The translations under genes and the position numbers were made by a program. DNA of 64,000 nucleotides from JBCFBK01 sp038562555 (GTDB lineage: Bacteria; Bacteroidota; Bacteroidia; Bacteroidales; Prolixibacteraceae): positions 62,001 to 126,000 of the forward strand of contig JBCFBK010000008.1 in the NCBI GenBank assembly GCA_038562555.1, given 5' to 3'. Below the pieces are notes generated by a model. The model worked only from the letters and a program-made list of their open reading frames with translations. It was not told the origin of the DNA and searched no databases. Of this stretch, positions 27,660 to 37,181 are shown in pieces (the first letter of the stretch is position 1; every line of letters begins with the position of its first letter).

Positions 27660-28979
27660 TTAATAAGGAATGCTATCGGTGTTTTTCGCGAGTTTCAGGG
27701 ACTGTATCGGGTAGTATTGGAACAGGTCTCGCTCGGGCCATTCTTTGGCGCCGGCAAGAATTTTATTCATCAACCGTTCAATGTCACCCGACAATCCGGA
27801 ACCTTTCCAGCAACTGGAGTTGGAGATAAATACCCAGCTGATCCCGTCTGCCTGTCTTTTAATCATCGCCGATGTGCCCGCCATACTTCCGGTGCGATAC
27901 CAGTTACCGGCGTCGCTCACGGACCTCCAGCCAAGGGGACCTTTTGCATAGGTATTATCGGTCATTTCCTGGATGGAATGCCTGGAAAGAATATCACGCA
28001 CTTTACGTTCTCCGTCAATATAGGTTATAAACCTGGCAAGTTCAACAGCGGAACTAATCCAACCACCTGCAGCGCCGAGCAATTTGATGGAATTACCGCC
28101 ATTCGATTTTTCCACCAGGAATCCTGAACCGTTGCATTCAGGGATAGTAACACTACCTGCGGGTTCGTAATACCTGACTTCGTTTGGAAAACGATTCTTA
28201 CGGTAGCTGTTTCCAATATGCATATCAATAATACCGGCAGGTATCAGGATATGTTTCCGGATATAGGTTTCGTAAGGTTCGCCGGCGGTTGCACCAATCA
28301 CATCGGCTAAAAACATATAGCCCATATTGGAATAGTAGGCCCGGCTGCCGGGGGTAAATGATAAACGGGTTTTGGCGATAAATTTGTAATAAGTATCCAG
28401 ATTGGCCGGAGGCAAATCACCCACGCGATCGGCGATCACCAGGGGATTGAAGGCCGGATCGCCGGCGCGTTGGGTCCACCCGCCTGCGTGAGCCAGCAGG
28501 TGCCTTACGGTGATGTCATAGATCCGTTTGTCAGCAACTTTATTGAGCACCGGATTTTTGATGATTCCACGGGGACCAAAAACAGGGTCATTCAGGGAGA
28601 GTTTTTTTTCTTCAGCCAGTTTCATGACGGCAACGGCTGTGATTAACTTTGATACACTGGCCAAACGGAAAAGACTGCCGGGATTTACCCTGCTCAGACT
28701 ATCGTCGGCAATGCCGAACCCTTGCGCATATACAAGCCGCTCATCCTTAACGACGGCAATTGAGACGCCCTTCAGGTCCCATTGGTTCATAAACCGGACA
28801 ACCTGTTTCTCAATCAGTGAGGAATCGGGAATATCAGAAACCTCGTTGGTCAATCTGCTGTTGAGACCCTGAATTTCAAGTTCATAATATGGAGGTATCA
28901 ATTTTTCCTTTTGATAGCTTCTCGATCCAAAAGAAAACACCAATATGGATATCAATAAAAAGAATCTTAAAAACCGCAT
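27660..28979 (-). CDS. Class C beta-lactamase-like serine hydrolase
   Basis: This is a 439-residue, probably exported hydrolase of the beta-lactamase/D-alanyl-D-alanine carboxypeptidase fold. An N-terminal hydrophobic segment (FLLISILVFSFG) acts as a signal. The catalytic Ser108-x-x-Lys111 is in LASVSKLIT, and the YxN motif is in YYSNMGYMF. The Trp-rich C-terminal sequence is typical of secreted esterases and penicillin-binding relatives. It follows pyrD by 21 bases, which suggests co-transcription but not a shared function. Confidence 0.88.
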   Translation of the reverse strand: MRFLRFFLLISILVFSFGSRSYQKEKLIPPYYELEIQGLNSRLTNEVSDIPDSSLIEKQVVRFMNQWDLKGVSIAVVKDERLVYAQGFGIADDSLSRVNPGSLFRLASVSKLITAVAVMKLAEEKKLSLNDPVFGPRGIIKNPVLNKVADKRIYDITVRHLLAHAGGWTQRAGDPAFNPLVIADRVGDLPPANLDTYYKFIAKTRLSFTPGSRAYYSNMGYMFLADVIGATAGEPYETYIRKHILIPAGIIDMHIGNSYRKNRFPNEVRYYEPAGSVTIPECNGSGFLVEKSNGGNSIKLLGAAGGWISSAVELARFITYIDGERKVRDILSRHSIQEMTDNTYAKGPLGWRSVSDAGNWYRTGSMAGTSAMIKRQADGISWVFISNSSCWKGSGLSGDIERLMNKILAGAKEWPERDLFQYYPIQSLKLAKNTDSIPY

Positions 28980-29000
28980 GTAATTACGTAAATTATTGGT

Positions 29001-29912
29001 TTAAATCTGTAAACTACCAATAATATCATTAACGGACTGATATTGATTTACGTCCAGATAATGATTTATTCCCTCAACAATCTTAACCGGTACAGCCGGA
29101 TCAATGAAGATCGCCGTGCCTATCTGCACGGCAGAGGCGCCGGCCAGTATAAATTCAATCGCATCGGTGGCATTCATAATCCCGCCCATACCGATCACGG
29201 GAATACTGACCGCATGATAAACCTGCCAGACCATTCTCAAGGCAATTGGCTTGATTGCCGGTCCCGATAATCCTCCGGTAATTGTCGACAGCAACGGCCG
29301 GCGTGTTTTTGCATCGATGGCCATACCTAAAAAGGTGTTGACCAGAGAAACGCTGTCTGCGCCCTCGCTTTCGACGGCCCTGGCGATTTCCGTGATATCT
29401 GTCACATTAGGTGAAAGCTTCACGATCAGCGGCCTGGAATATGCTTTTCTGACCGCCTTTACAACCCGCTCTGCCGAAGCGCAGCTGACACCAAAGGCCA
29501 TTCCGCCTTCTTTCACATTCGGACAACTGATATTAAGCTCGATGGCCGGAATTTTTTCCAGCTCATTAATTTTTTCGGTTAACTCCACGTATTCTTCTAT
29601 CGTCGAACCATTCACGTTAACGATAAAATTAGTGGAAATATCTTTAATATTCGGATAAATATTCTTTATAAAATTGTCAACTCCTTTATTTTGTAAACCG
29701 ACAGCATTGAGCATCCCGGAGGCTGTTTCTGCCATTCTGGGGTAATCATTACCCTCACGGGGGCTCAGCGTTGTACCCTTCATGACAACTCCGCCAAGCC
29801 CGGCGAGATCGGTGAAATCGGCTATCTCTTCACCAAATCCGCATGTGCCGGAAGCAGTCAGTACCGGGTTCTTAAATAAGAGATCCTTTATTTGAACAGT
29901 TAATAGCGCCAT
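29001..29912 (-). CDS. pyrD: Dihydroorotate dehydrogenase B, catalytic subunit
   Basis: This enzyme oxidises dihydroorotate to orotate in UMP synthesis, using NAD+ through the PyrK subunit (class 1B). The 303 residues show NPVLTASGTCGFGEE, the FMN-binding segment NISCPNVKEGG and the C-terminal GMGGIMNATDAIEFILAGAS. The ATG at 29912 overlaps the end of pyrK by 13 bases, so the pair is translationally coupled. The companion pyrK identifies it as type B. Confidence 0.96.
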   Translation of the reverse strand: MALLTVQIKDLLFKNPVLTASGTCGFGEEIADFTDLAGLGGVVMKGTTLSPREGNDYPRMAETASGMLNAVGLQNKGVDNFIKNIYPNIKDISTNFIVNVNGSTIEEYVELTEKINELEKIPAIELNISCPNVKEGGMAFGVSCASAERVVKAVRKAYSRPLIVKLSPNVTDITEIARAVESEGADSVSLVNTFLGMAIDAKTRRPLLSTITGGLSGPAIKPIALRMVWQVYHAVSIPVIGMGGIMNATDAIEFILAGASAVQIGTAIFIDPAVPVKIVEGINHYLDVNQYQSVNDIIGSLQI

Positions 29913-30679
29913 GTCAGTTCATTAATATTAAAAACCGGACCTTCCGTGCAGACACATTTGTTACCGGATGTTGTCTTCTCCACGCAGCACAGGCAAACCC
30001 CGAAACCGCATGCCATCGTATTTTCAAGCGATACCTCACAGAACAACCCTGCTTCGTGAGCGTCGCGTGCCACAGCCTTCATCATTGGTCCGGGTCCACA
30101 TGCATAAATTTTATCAAACAACGACAATTTACTTTTGTATACGGAATGGTCGGTAACAAATCCTTTTTCTCCAAGGCTTGCGTCTTCTGTAGTAAAATGA
30201 AAGTTTCCAAATTGTTGGTAACCAGTGGAATCAATATGATCTGTCCTGCTTTTAGCTCCCAGAAGAACGCAGACCTGTGCCGGATCAAGGCCACACATTC
30301 TGGCCAGGAAAAGCATCGGCGCCACACCGCTCCCACCACCAATCAAAAGGATCCTGTCGCTGGCCGACGGCATGGTGAATCCTTTGCCCAGGGGCAGAAT
30401 TGTACTGATTCTCTCGCCGGGTTTGTAGGTCGTAAGTACTTTTGATCCGCGACCAAGAATTTTCACCAGCAATGAAAAGCTCCTTTTCGCTGGATCTGTA
30501 TCCATAATGGAAAAAGGCCTTCTGAGAAATATCTCGGTCGCCTGCCTGATCTCCACGTTTACAAACTGGCCAGGCACCATGGGGGGTAATTCTGCAGCTG
30601 ATTGCAAAACCAAACGAAAATTATCGTGATTGAGTTGTGTATTTTCAACGAGCAACAGCTCCCGGACAGTTTTCTTCAT
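29900..30679 (-). CDS. pyrK: Dihydroorotate dehydrogenase B, electron-transfer subunit
   Basis: PyrK carries FAD and a 2Fe-2S cluster and moves electrons from PyrD to NAD+. The 259 residues contain the FAD-binding FLRRPFSIMD, the NAD-binding LIGGGSGVAPMLFLAR and the Cys-rich cluster ligands ACGFGVCLCC followed by CVCTEGPVF. It follows the XRE regulator by 42 bases and overlaps pyrD. Confidence 0.96.
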   Translation of the reverse strand: MKKTVRELLLVENTQLNHDNFRLVLQSAAELPPMVPGQFVNVEIRQATEIFLRRPFSIMDTDPAKRSFSLLVKILGRGSKVLTTYKPGERISTILPLGKGFTMPSASDRILLIGGGSGVAPMLFLARMCGLDPAQVCVLLGAKSRTDHIDSTGYQQFGNFHFTTEDASLGEKGFVTDHSVYKSKLSLFDKIYACGPGPMMKAVARDAHEAGLFCEVSLENTMACGFGVCLCCVEKTTSGNKCVCTEGPVFNINELTWRY

Positions 30680-30721
30680 TCCTCCTTAATTGGCAAATTG
30701 GCTACAAATATAGGAGAAAAA

Positions 30722-31189
30722 TTATTTAGACGGAATGTATTGTTTGAAAGTTTGGTCATGGTAAAAAACCACAATCGATTCGATTTTTTTGCTGTCATCC
30801 GAAAGGGCCGATTTAAGAATATCCGGCATTGGCTGTACGCTCCTGCTAATTTCAGATTTTTCAGTCTGAACCTCCTTTACAGCCATCGGTTCGTCCGCGG
30901 GAGGAATGTTAACCGGAGGAACAATATCACTGAACAAATTGGCCGATGTCTCCTTCCATGTTCCCGTCTCTTTATGTCCGCTGATCAGCATCTCCCCTTC
31001 GCCTGTCAACAGCCATTTGGCATTGAGTCCAGGAAAAGTCTCCAGCATCTTATTTATAAACTGGAAGCCAGGCTTATTCCTTCCCTGCAAAACATGCGTG
31101 ATATTGGAACGCTGAACACCAATGGCATCTGCCAGTTCAGAAGGCGAAAGTCCTTTATATTCCATAAAACGCTTAATCCGGTTGTTCAT
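30722..31189 (-). CDS. XRE/CI-like helix-turn-helix regulator
   Basis: This is a 155-residue DNA-binding protein. The first 60 residues form a helix-turn-helix domain (LSPSELADAIGVQRSNITHVLQ), followed by the common AKWLLTGEGEML. The rest is a Pro/Ser/Glu-rich tail with no recognised domain. Its upstream region contains several dyad TGTnAATTnACA-like sites, possibly its own operators. It reads towards pyrK. Confidence 0.8.
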   Translation of the reverse strand: MNNRIKRFMEYKGLSPSELADAIGVQRSNITHVLQGRNKPGFQFINKMLETFPGLNAKWLLTGEGEMLISGHKETGTWKETSANLFSDIVPPVNIPPADEPMAVKEVQTEKSEISRSVQPMPDILKSALSDDSKKIESIVVFYHDQTFKQYIPSK

Positions 31190-31838
31190 GAGTCAAAGAC
31201 TTGGTTTATAAATCCAGTTTACTTCCTGCAGACATTCCGCAGGCTAATGCCTAGCGTATAAATGTAAATCGACCGTGTTACAAATTTAACACACAAGAAT
31301 GAATTTAACAAGCATAAATGTGAATAGTCGAAATTTTGTTTTGTAAATTACAATTATGGATCGAGTTTTTATCTTTTATAATAATTTGATAAAAAACTTT
31401 ATATAAATAAAACTAAATTACTAATAATTAGTTTATTATGAATAATTCATGTCCTCTAATCAAGCTTATAGCAAAGATGTATAATCCTAATTTGATAATT
31501 AACTTGATATAATTGCATATAATATAGTCATAATTAGTGTTTTATATAACTAAAATATTTATTTATGACAATCAATGCCAAGCGTTTATAAAAATAAACT
31601 CCTCTCCCGTTTTATGGGTTATAAATCAACCCAGTAAATTTAAAAACGTAAACAAATGCAAAACAACAAATGTGAATTAACAAATAAATGTGTAGTTCAA
31701 TTTTGTGAATTTACATTTAAGAATCTTCTGGCGCGAATCCTTCTCATGCTTTGGGTCCGTTAAGGTCGGGTCAAACCAGGTAGTCTCTTTCACTATTGGT
31801 ATAAGTTCACTATATTCGTTTCTTTTTAAAAATTCGAT
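31190..31838. promoter_or_regulatory. AT-rich regulatory spacer between XRE regulator and metallophosphoesterase
   Basis: This is a 649-base non-coding stretch, about 17% G+C over 31381-31560 by my count. It holds repeated dyads: GTGTTA-CAAATT-TAACAC (31275-31292), TGTAAATTACA (31342-31352), TGTGAATTAACA (31671-31682) and TGTGAATTTACA (31704-31715). Two imperfect ~50-base direct repeats (about 31300-31357 and 31673-31721) flank the core. No ORF or RNA gene is visible. These are probably operators for the divergent regulator; this is inference. Confidence 0.5.
31788..31818 (+). promoter_or_regulatory. Candidate promoter of the metallophosphoesterase gene
   Basis: TTTC (31788-31791), 19 bases, then TATATTCG (31811-31818) match the TTTG-N19-TAnnTTTG consensus with one mismatch in each element. 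It lies 20 bases before the ATG at 31839. Confidence 0.45.
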
Positions 31839-33038
31839 ATGAGAGGTATTTCTTCAGGAATTTTGACGGTTACTGCAATTATCCTGATTGTTGAAATTCT
31901 GGGGTATTTGGGGATCATTCAGCTCGTCGGTACAAAAATCCGAAAGATAAAAGTCAGTTTGCTATACTGGCTGTTGACGTCTTTAGTCCTTTCCTGCTGG
32001 CTGATGGCCTTTTTTGATCCTGATAAAATCCGCCGTACTACCGACTATAGTTTTTTCTATTTCGTGATTTTTATTTCAACGCTCAATTTCTTTCCAAAAT
32101 TTCTGTTTTCTGTTTTTGTTATTTTTGCTGCCCCCTTCCGGTTCTTTAAAAGAAATAGGCAATCGCAGGTGGTGCTTTTAAGCGGTCTGATCCTGAGCCT
32201 GGGAATGATCCTTATCATGGGATACGGGCTTATAGCCGGAAAAAGGACGATTCGCACCGAGGAGGTTAAACTAACGCTGTCGTCACTTCCTGCAGGTCTG
32301 AACGGATTAAAGATTGTCCAGATCTCGGATCTCCATCTGGGAAGCTTTGAGAGTGACCGTTTTCTGAGTAGCGCCGTGGAGCGGATTAATCGGATTGAAC
32401 CCGATCTGATCCTTTTCACCGGAGATATTGTTAATAATTACCATCAGGAAATGGACGGTTTCGATGATCAGCTAAAGCAGCTAAAGGCCGGACTGGGAAA
32501 GTACGCCATTCTGGGGAATCATGATTACGGCGATTATACTGACTGGAGCTCGCCAGTGGTTAAAGAACAGAATTTCAGTCTGATTATGAAAAAGATCCGG
32601 AAGAGCGGATTTAAATTGCTGTTGAACCAATCAGAACAAATCCTTGTTCACGGGACGCAGCTTTATCTGATTGGCGTGGAAAACTGGGGACATGGTTCTT
32701 TCCCCCGGTACGCCCGCCTGGATTCAGCGCTCGCGCATGTTCCCGATAGCTCCTTCCGGATCCTGATGACACACGATCCCGCACATTGGGATCAGCAGGT
32801 GGTGTCTCAAACATCGATTCCGCTGACACTTTCAGGCCATACGCATGGCGGGCAATTCGCCTTGAAACTGGCGGGCATTGAATTCAGTCCCATCCGGTTT
32901 GTCGGGAAAAGGTGGGGTGGTCTTTATCAGGAGGGAGAACAATTTTTATATGTGAACAGAGGCTTTGGCTGTGTCGGGCTTCCCGCGCGAATAGACATGG
33001 ACCCTGAGATTTCCGTGTTCACTTTATTCCGGAAATAA
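31839..33038 (+). CDS. Membrane-anchored calcineurin-like metallophosphoesterase
   Basis: The protein has 399 residues. The N-terminal ~150 form about four hydrophobic helices. The C-terminal domain carries all the metallophosphoesterase motifs: QISDLHLG, LFTGDIVNN, LGNHDYGD, MTHDPAHW and SGHTHGGQ. Such proteins hydrolyse phosphoester bonds, often of lipid or nucleotide substrates such as UDP-diacylglucosamine. The substrate here is unknown. It converges on the large envelope protein gene with a 15-base gap. Confidence 0.9.
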   Translation: MRGISSGILTVTAIILIVEILGYLGIIQLVGTKIRKIKVSLLYWLLTSLVLSCWLMAFFDPDKIRRTTDYSFFYFVIFISTLNFFPKFLFSVFVIFAAPFRFFKRNRQSQVVLLSGLILSLGMILIMGYGLIAGKRTIRTEEVKLTLSSLPAGLNGLKIVQISDLHLGSFESDRFLSSAVERINRIEPDLILFTGDIVNNYHQEMDGFDDQLKQLKAGLGKYAILGNHDYGDYTDWSSPVVKEQNFSLIMKKIRKSGFKLLLNQSEQILVHGTQLYLIGVENWGHGSFPRYARLDSALAHVPDSSFRILMTHDPAHWDQQVVSQTSIPLTLSGHTHGGQFALKLAGIEFSPIRFVGKRWGGLYQEGEQFLYVNRGFGCVGLPARIDMDPEISVFTLFRK

Positions 33039-33053
33039 ACCGCCGGAACTCGA

Positions 33054-35927
33054 TTAAAGGGAATCAAAGTTGACGGACAGCAGTAACTCGATCCGGAAAT
33101 TGTTGTAATCGGGACGGTAAATCCCTCTGATCCCCGCAGAAACAGATGCCGGGATCCGTAACAGATGACCGTCGGCGGTAAGTTCCGCCCCCATAGAATT
33201 CAGGTTTTGGATATGGATCCCGGTTTGCTGCCCTTTTTGGTTATAAATAATCGATTCCACTCGTGAAAAATCACCAAACAGGGCTCCCCGCATTCTTTTC
33301 AGGTAAAAGAATCGTCCCAGGCTCAGATCGGGATAACCCAGGGGCATCATATAGTCTGCCCCGGAAGTAAATAATTCCCGGTTTTGGATACTGCTGAACC
33401 CTCGGGGAAAACGGATAACGTTGGAAAAGGTAAACCGGTCGCCTGTTCCTTTGATCTGAAAGCCGTTATAAATCCTGATACCGTGATGTTTTGCCAGTCC
33501 CGGAAAATAAAGGTAAGACTCGGCCGCTTTCAGATCACTGATTCCTGTTCCTCCTCCCAGGCTATGACGATACAACAGGTTCAGCGTTTGTCCCCATTTG
33601 GGCAGAATATCCAGTTCTGCATTACGGATCCTGTTTTGGAAAACCAGGCGATAACTCATCGCATGATAATAACCTTCATAAACAGAGGTATCCGTCGTTT
33701 TTTCCTGCATAATCTTCCTGTAACTGTATTCAGCTTCCGGCTGAATGAGCTGACTGTATCTCCCCTGACTGAAACGCAGGGGGATCCTCACGTTCAGGTT
33801 CCATTCAAGTTCTCTCCAGGTATAGGTGTGTTTGGTTGTATCACGCCCTCCGTTCGAAACCAGGTAATAGGCTGATCTCCGGTTTCCGTAGAGAAATTCC
33901 GACCTGAACACAGGAAAAAGGCCTGAATATTCAAATTCAGCTTTATAGCTTCCCGATCGTTCGTTAGGGTCGTACTCGTATCCCAGTACTGTTTTCGCGG
34001 TACCCAGCTTGTTTTGTGACAAAAAGGAGACACCCGGAAAAATGGCATAATCAAAGGCATTGATGTAAACAGGGGCCCAACTGTGAAAATCAAACAGATG
34101 GGCTCCTTTTCGGTAAGGTTTTACGGGATAATCCCGATGTTCGGATGCAGCGAGATCCAAAAGTGTATCTTCCTGAACAGCCAGCGATTCAGCCAGTTTG
34201 TATTTGTATTCATTTTCGGCCCCCGGAATTCCGGGGGCGTCGTTCATATTCAGCACTGACACTGCATAACCGTCCGATGTGTAATTACTGAAGAAAATCC
34301 GGTCTCCGGCGACTGAAGGATAATCGGCACCAAAAGCGACGGTGGTAACCTGTTTGATCTGCCTGTCTCTGAGGTCCAGGCAAAAGATATTGTCGATGCC
34401 TGTTTGGGAAGATGTATAGTAAATTTTCCCGTCATACCAGGTCGGATTCCGGATATCGTAATACCCCGGTCGGGTGAGTATACTGAATTCGCCTGTCGCG
34501 ATATTCAGCGACCCCAGGTATTTTCCTTCGGCTGAAAGACCGATAAAATAAAGAAAGTCGGAAGAAGCATTCCACACCGGCGTCAGAAAAAAGTGGTTAT
34601 CGGACGTCGCAAAGATTTCTTTCTGTTCGCCGGTGTGCAAATCGCAGACCACCAGGCTATAATTGCCCGCATAATCGCTTTGTACGGCCGCAAACGATTT
34701 TTTATCGGGCGAGATCACCGGACTGAACAGATTATTTACCGGATGAAATTCCCGTTTTTCCCTCGTTATCGTATTATACAGCACGATAACCGAGCGGCTG
34801 GCGTGCATCCACCTGATGTTGGGCCGTTGTTCTGCCCAAATCATCAGCTCCCCGCTCACATCAAGCGATTCTTCCACCACGTAACCCGGTGTAAAGATCA
34901 CCGTTTCCCTTCCCGACGTCACCTTCACAATACGGTCGATGTCACCCCGGCTCTCACGCAGAGCAATAAAAGATGAATCATTTAAAGCATACAGATCTTT
35001 ATAATCGGTATAGTTCTGAACAGGAGGGCTGACGGTAATATGAGCCGATTGCCGAAGGGAGGAGACTTCCTGTTGCCACTCACCGGCGTAACGTTGAAAA
35101 ACCTGCCGATAGAGCTCCTCTTTGGTATGTCCGGTCTTTCTTTTTAACACGCGGTTCATCGGGTTCACCGAAAGCGGTTTTGCCGCCAGTTCTGCCAAAA
35201 CGTCCGACCATATCCGGGCACCATATTGTTCCCGGACAGCACCGGCAAACCAATATCCAAACCGGTACCGGTCAGGAACAAAGTCGCGGTAAGAACCGAG
35301 TGAAGCCTTGTCATAACTGAAAATTCCTTTTTCCACAACCTGTGCTTTGCTTTGCATCAGAAACAAAGGAGTTCGTCCCCTTCCCGTACGACTTAGGGAA
35401 GTTTCTGTAACGACTGCATCCCCCTCCATAAACCAAAAGGGAAGATAGGCACCCACGGCCGCGGCTGCAGCGTGCTCTCCAAACAGGATCCGGAATAAGC
35501 GGGGTAATTCCGACTGTACCTTATCTACCTGTACGACATGTCTGAATTCATGAATAGCCAATTGTTCAAGCCAGTCTTGCGCGTAAATTTTCTGATGCGG
35601 TGTGGGGTAAAGCTCAACTCTTTTGGGAGCCCAGCCGACCAAACCATTAGATACCACACTACGGCTATGGAGAATAACCGATATCTTTTGAGGTGAGTGG
35701 TTAAGCGTTCTTCCTGCCTGGGTATATACTTTTTCAAGAATATTAGCGAGTCTGACCGCTTTTTGCTCATAATCATCCGGAAAAATCAATTGAAAATTAC
35801 CGGTATTTATTTCTTTCCACCTTATATTGGCGGGGTCTTCTCCCGTAACAAAATATTGTGCGAAAGCCGGCTTTAGTCCCGCCAGCAACAGTAACAGGAG
35901 AACTCCTGCTAATTTTATCAAATGCAT
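33054..35927 (-). CDS. Large envelope protein: HExxH peptidase-like, TolB-like propeller, C-terminal barrel-like region
   Basis: The protein has 957 residues and a signal peptide (AGVLLLLLLAGLKPAFAQ). HEFRH (residues 126-130) is a zinc-peptidase HExxH motif, and WFMEGDAVVTE (from about residue 165) supplies the probable downstream Glu ligand, as in gluzincin (MA-like) peptidases. Residues about 310-600 look like a TolB/WD40-type beta-propeller (repeated FSPVISPDKKSFAAV-like units). From about residue 620 the sequence is barrel-like, with many aromatic alternating strands, and ends with a terminal-barrel-like NFRIELLLSVNFDSL. It is probably an outer-membrane protein with an exposed or periplasmic peptidase domain. 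The substrate is unknown. Confidence 0.75.
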   Translation of the reverse strand: MHLIKLAGVLLLLLLAGLKPAFAQYFVTGEDPANIRWKEINTGNFQLIFPDDYEQKAVRLANILEKVYTQAGRTLNHSPQKISVILHSRSVVSNGLVGWAPKRVELYPTPHQKIYAQDWLEQLAIHEFRHVVQVDKVQSELPRLFRILFGEHAAAAAVGAYLPFWFMEGDAVVTETSLSRTGRGRTPLFLMQSKAQVVEKGIFSYDKASLGSYRDFVPDRYRFGYWFAGAVREQYGARIWSDVLAELAAKPLSVNPMNRVLKRKTGHTKEELYRQVFQRYAGEWQQEVSSLRQSAHITVSPPVQNYTDYKDLYALNDSSFIALRESRGDIDRIVKVTSGRETVIFTPGYVVEESLDVSGELMIWAEQRPNIRWMHASRSVIVLYNTITREKREFHPVNNLFSPVISPDKKSFAAVQSDYAGNYSLVVCDLHTGEQKEIFATSDNHFFLTPVWNASSDFLYFIGLSAEGKYLGSLNIATGEFSILTRPGYYDIRNPTWYDGKIYYTSSQTGIDNIFCLDLRDRQIKQVTTVAFGADYPSVAGDRIFFSNYTSDGYAVSVLNMNDAPGIPGAENEYKYKLAESLAVQEDTLLDLAASEHRDYPVKPYRKGAHLFDFHSWAPVYINAFDYAIFPGVSFLSQNKLGTAKTVLGYEYDPNERSGSYKAEFEYSGLFPVFRSEFLYGNRRSAYYLVSNGGRDTTKHTYTWRELEWNLNVRIPLRFSQGRYSQLIQPEAEYSYRKIMQEKTTDTSVYEGYYHAMSYRLVFQNRIRNAELDILPKWGQTLNLLYRHSLGGGTGISDLKAAESYLYFPGLAKHHGIRIYNGFQIKGTGDRFTFSNVIRFPRGFSSIQNRELFTSGADYMMPLGYPDLSLGRFFYLKRMRGALFGDFSRVESIIYNQKGQQTGIHIQNLNSMGAELTADGHLLRIPASVSAGIRGIYRPDYNNFRIELLLSVNFDSL

Positions 35928-36123
35928 AGATCAGATTTGAAAATTCATCGGAAATATAGGCAAAGCCATTGAATTAACCCGAATATTTGAGGAGTTCATT
36001 GTTTTTATTGGTATTTTTACAACTGGCTCTGGAATGATTTTTGAGATCCGAACCTCGTGTCTGTTTCATATCGTATGACAGATGAAAACGATATAACACA
36101 CCAAAATGTTTATCATAGATTGT

Positions 36124-37170
36124 ATGACAGCGAAAATAAAAGCAAAATTATTGTTCCGGGTGTTGGGAGTCGTGGTATTCTTTTCTTCCTGTACAACATC
36201 CTATCATACGATAACCATTGAAACGGCGAGGCCTTCGCAGGCTCTCCTCCCTAAAACCATAACGAGTCTGACGCTGATGAACCGAAGCCTGTCGGATGAA
36301 TTCCGGAACTTTGACCGGGATAGCCTTCAGCAGTATTTTTATGCACAAAATTACAATGTCAGCTCCGTGATTCTTGACAGTGTGGCTGCCGACACAACCT
36401 TAAAGGTTTTGGGAGACCTGCTCTTTGAATCGGGACGTTACGACGTGGTGATCCCCGAAGAGCGGAATTTCACACGCGACCTAAAATTTTTCAAGGTACC
36501 CGACGAGCTTGACTGGAATGATGTTGCCCGGATCTGCGAAGAATTTCAGACAGATGCCTTATTGGTTATGGAACGATACTTTAACAAGCTGACGACGCGT
36601 TATTCGATGCATCCGGCTGAAGGATTTGTATCCGGTTCAATCGATTCAAAATATGATGCTGTTGTGAAAATTTATGATCCCGTAAAGCAGGAGGTAGTCA
36701 GGCAAATTGTTGTTTCTGATACGATTTCCTGGAACGATTTGGGTTCGTCGCCGGAGAATCTTTTTACCAAACTGCCTCCCGTCAAGGAATGTCTTATCCA
36801 GACGGGCATTCAGGTCGCCCTGGAATTAGACAACCGGTTATCTCCGGTCTGGGTGTCTGACAAACGGGGTTATTTCGTGATCAAAAAGGACGATATTGAA
36901 AAGATAAGCCGCTGGATCGGACAGAACGACTGGCAGGCTGCCTTTGACTACTGGCTGACCTTTGCTGATTCTGAGAATCCGGCTGTCAAGAGCAAGGCAC
37001 AGCATAACCTGGCGCTGGCCAGTGAAATGCTTGGAAAAGTGGATGAAGCCATTGCCTGGGCCAACCGCTCCTATCGCTCAAAATACTATGGACAGACAGA
37101 ACGTTACCTGTACAAACTGGGAGCACGGAAAGAAACCCTGAAACAATTTCGGAAGCTTGAGGAAAAGTAA
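36124..37170 (+). CDS. Lipoprotein, resembles the DUF6340 family
   Basis: The protein has 348 residues. The start at 36124 gives a signal peptide ending in FFSSC, so the Cys is lipidated; a start at 36106 would add six residues. The sequence after it (TSLTLMNRS, DALLVMERY, then YFVIKKDDIEKISRW) resembles a family of Bacteroidota lipoproteins annotated as DUF6340. The C-terminal part looks helical and TPR-like (HNLALASEMLGKVDEAIAWA). Function unknown. It converges on fucR with an 11-base gap. Confidence 0.7.
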   Translation: MTAKIKAKLLFRVLGVVVFFSSCTTSYHTITIETARPSQALLPKTITSLTLMNRSLSDEFRNFDRDSLQQYFYAQNYNVSSVILDSVAADTTLKVLGDLLFESGRYDVVIPEERNFTRDLKFFKVPDELDWNDVARICEEFQTDALLVMERYFNKLTTRYSMHPAEGFVSGSIDSKYDAVVKIYDPVKQEVVRQIVVSDTISWNDLGSSPENLFTKLPPVKECLIQTGIQVALELDNRLSPVWVSDKRGYFVIKKDDIEKISRWIGQNDWQAAFDYWLTFADSENPAVKSKAQHNLALASEMLGKVDEAIAWANRSYRSKYYGQTERYLYKLGARKETLKQFRKLEEK

Positions 37171-37181
37171 AAACATGCAGG

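Noticed and set aside
31353..31670. AT-rich core as an origin or a mobile-element remnant
   Set aside because: No DnaA-box cluster, no transposase trace and no terminal inverted repeats; the flanking repeats are short and dyadic, so operators fit better.
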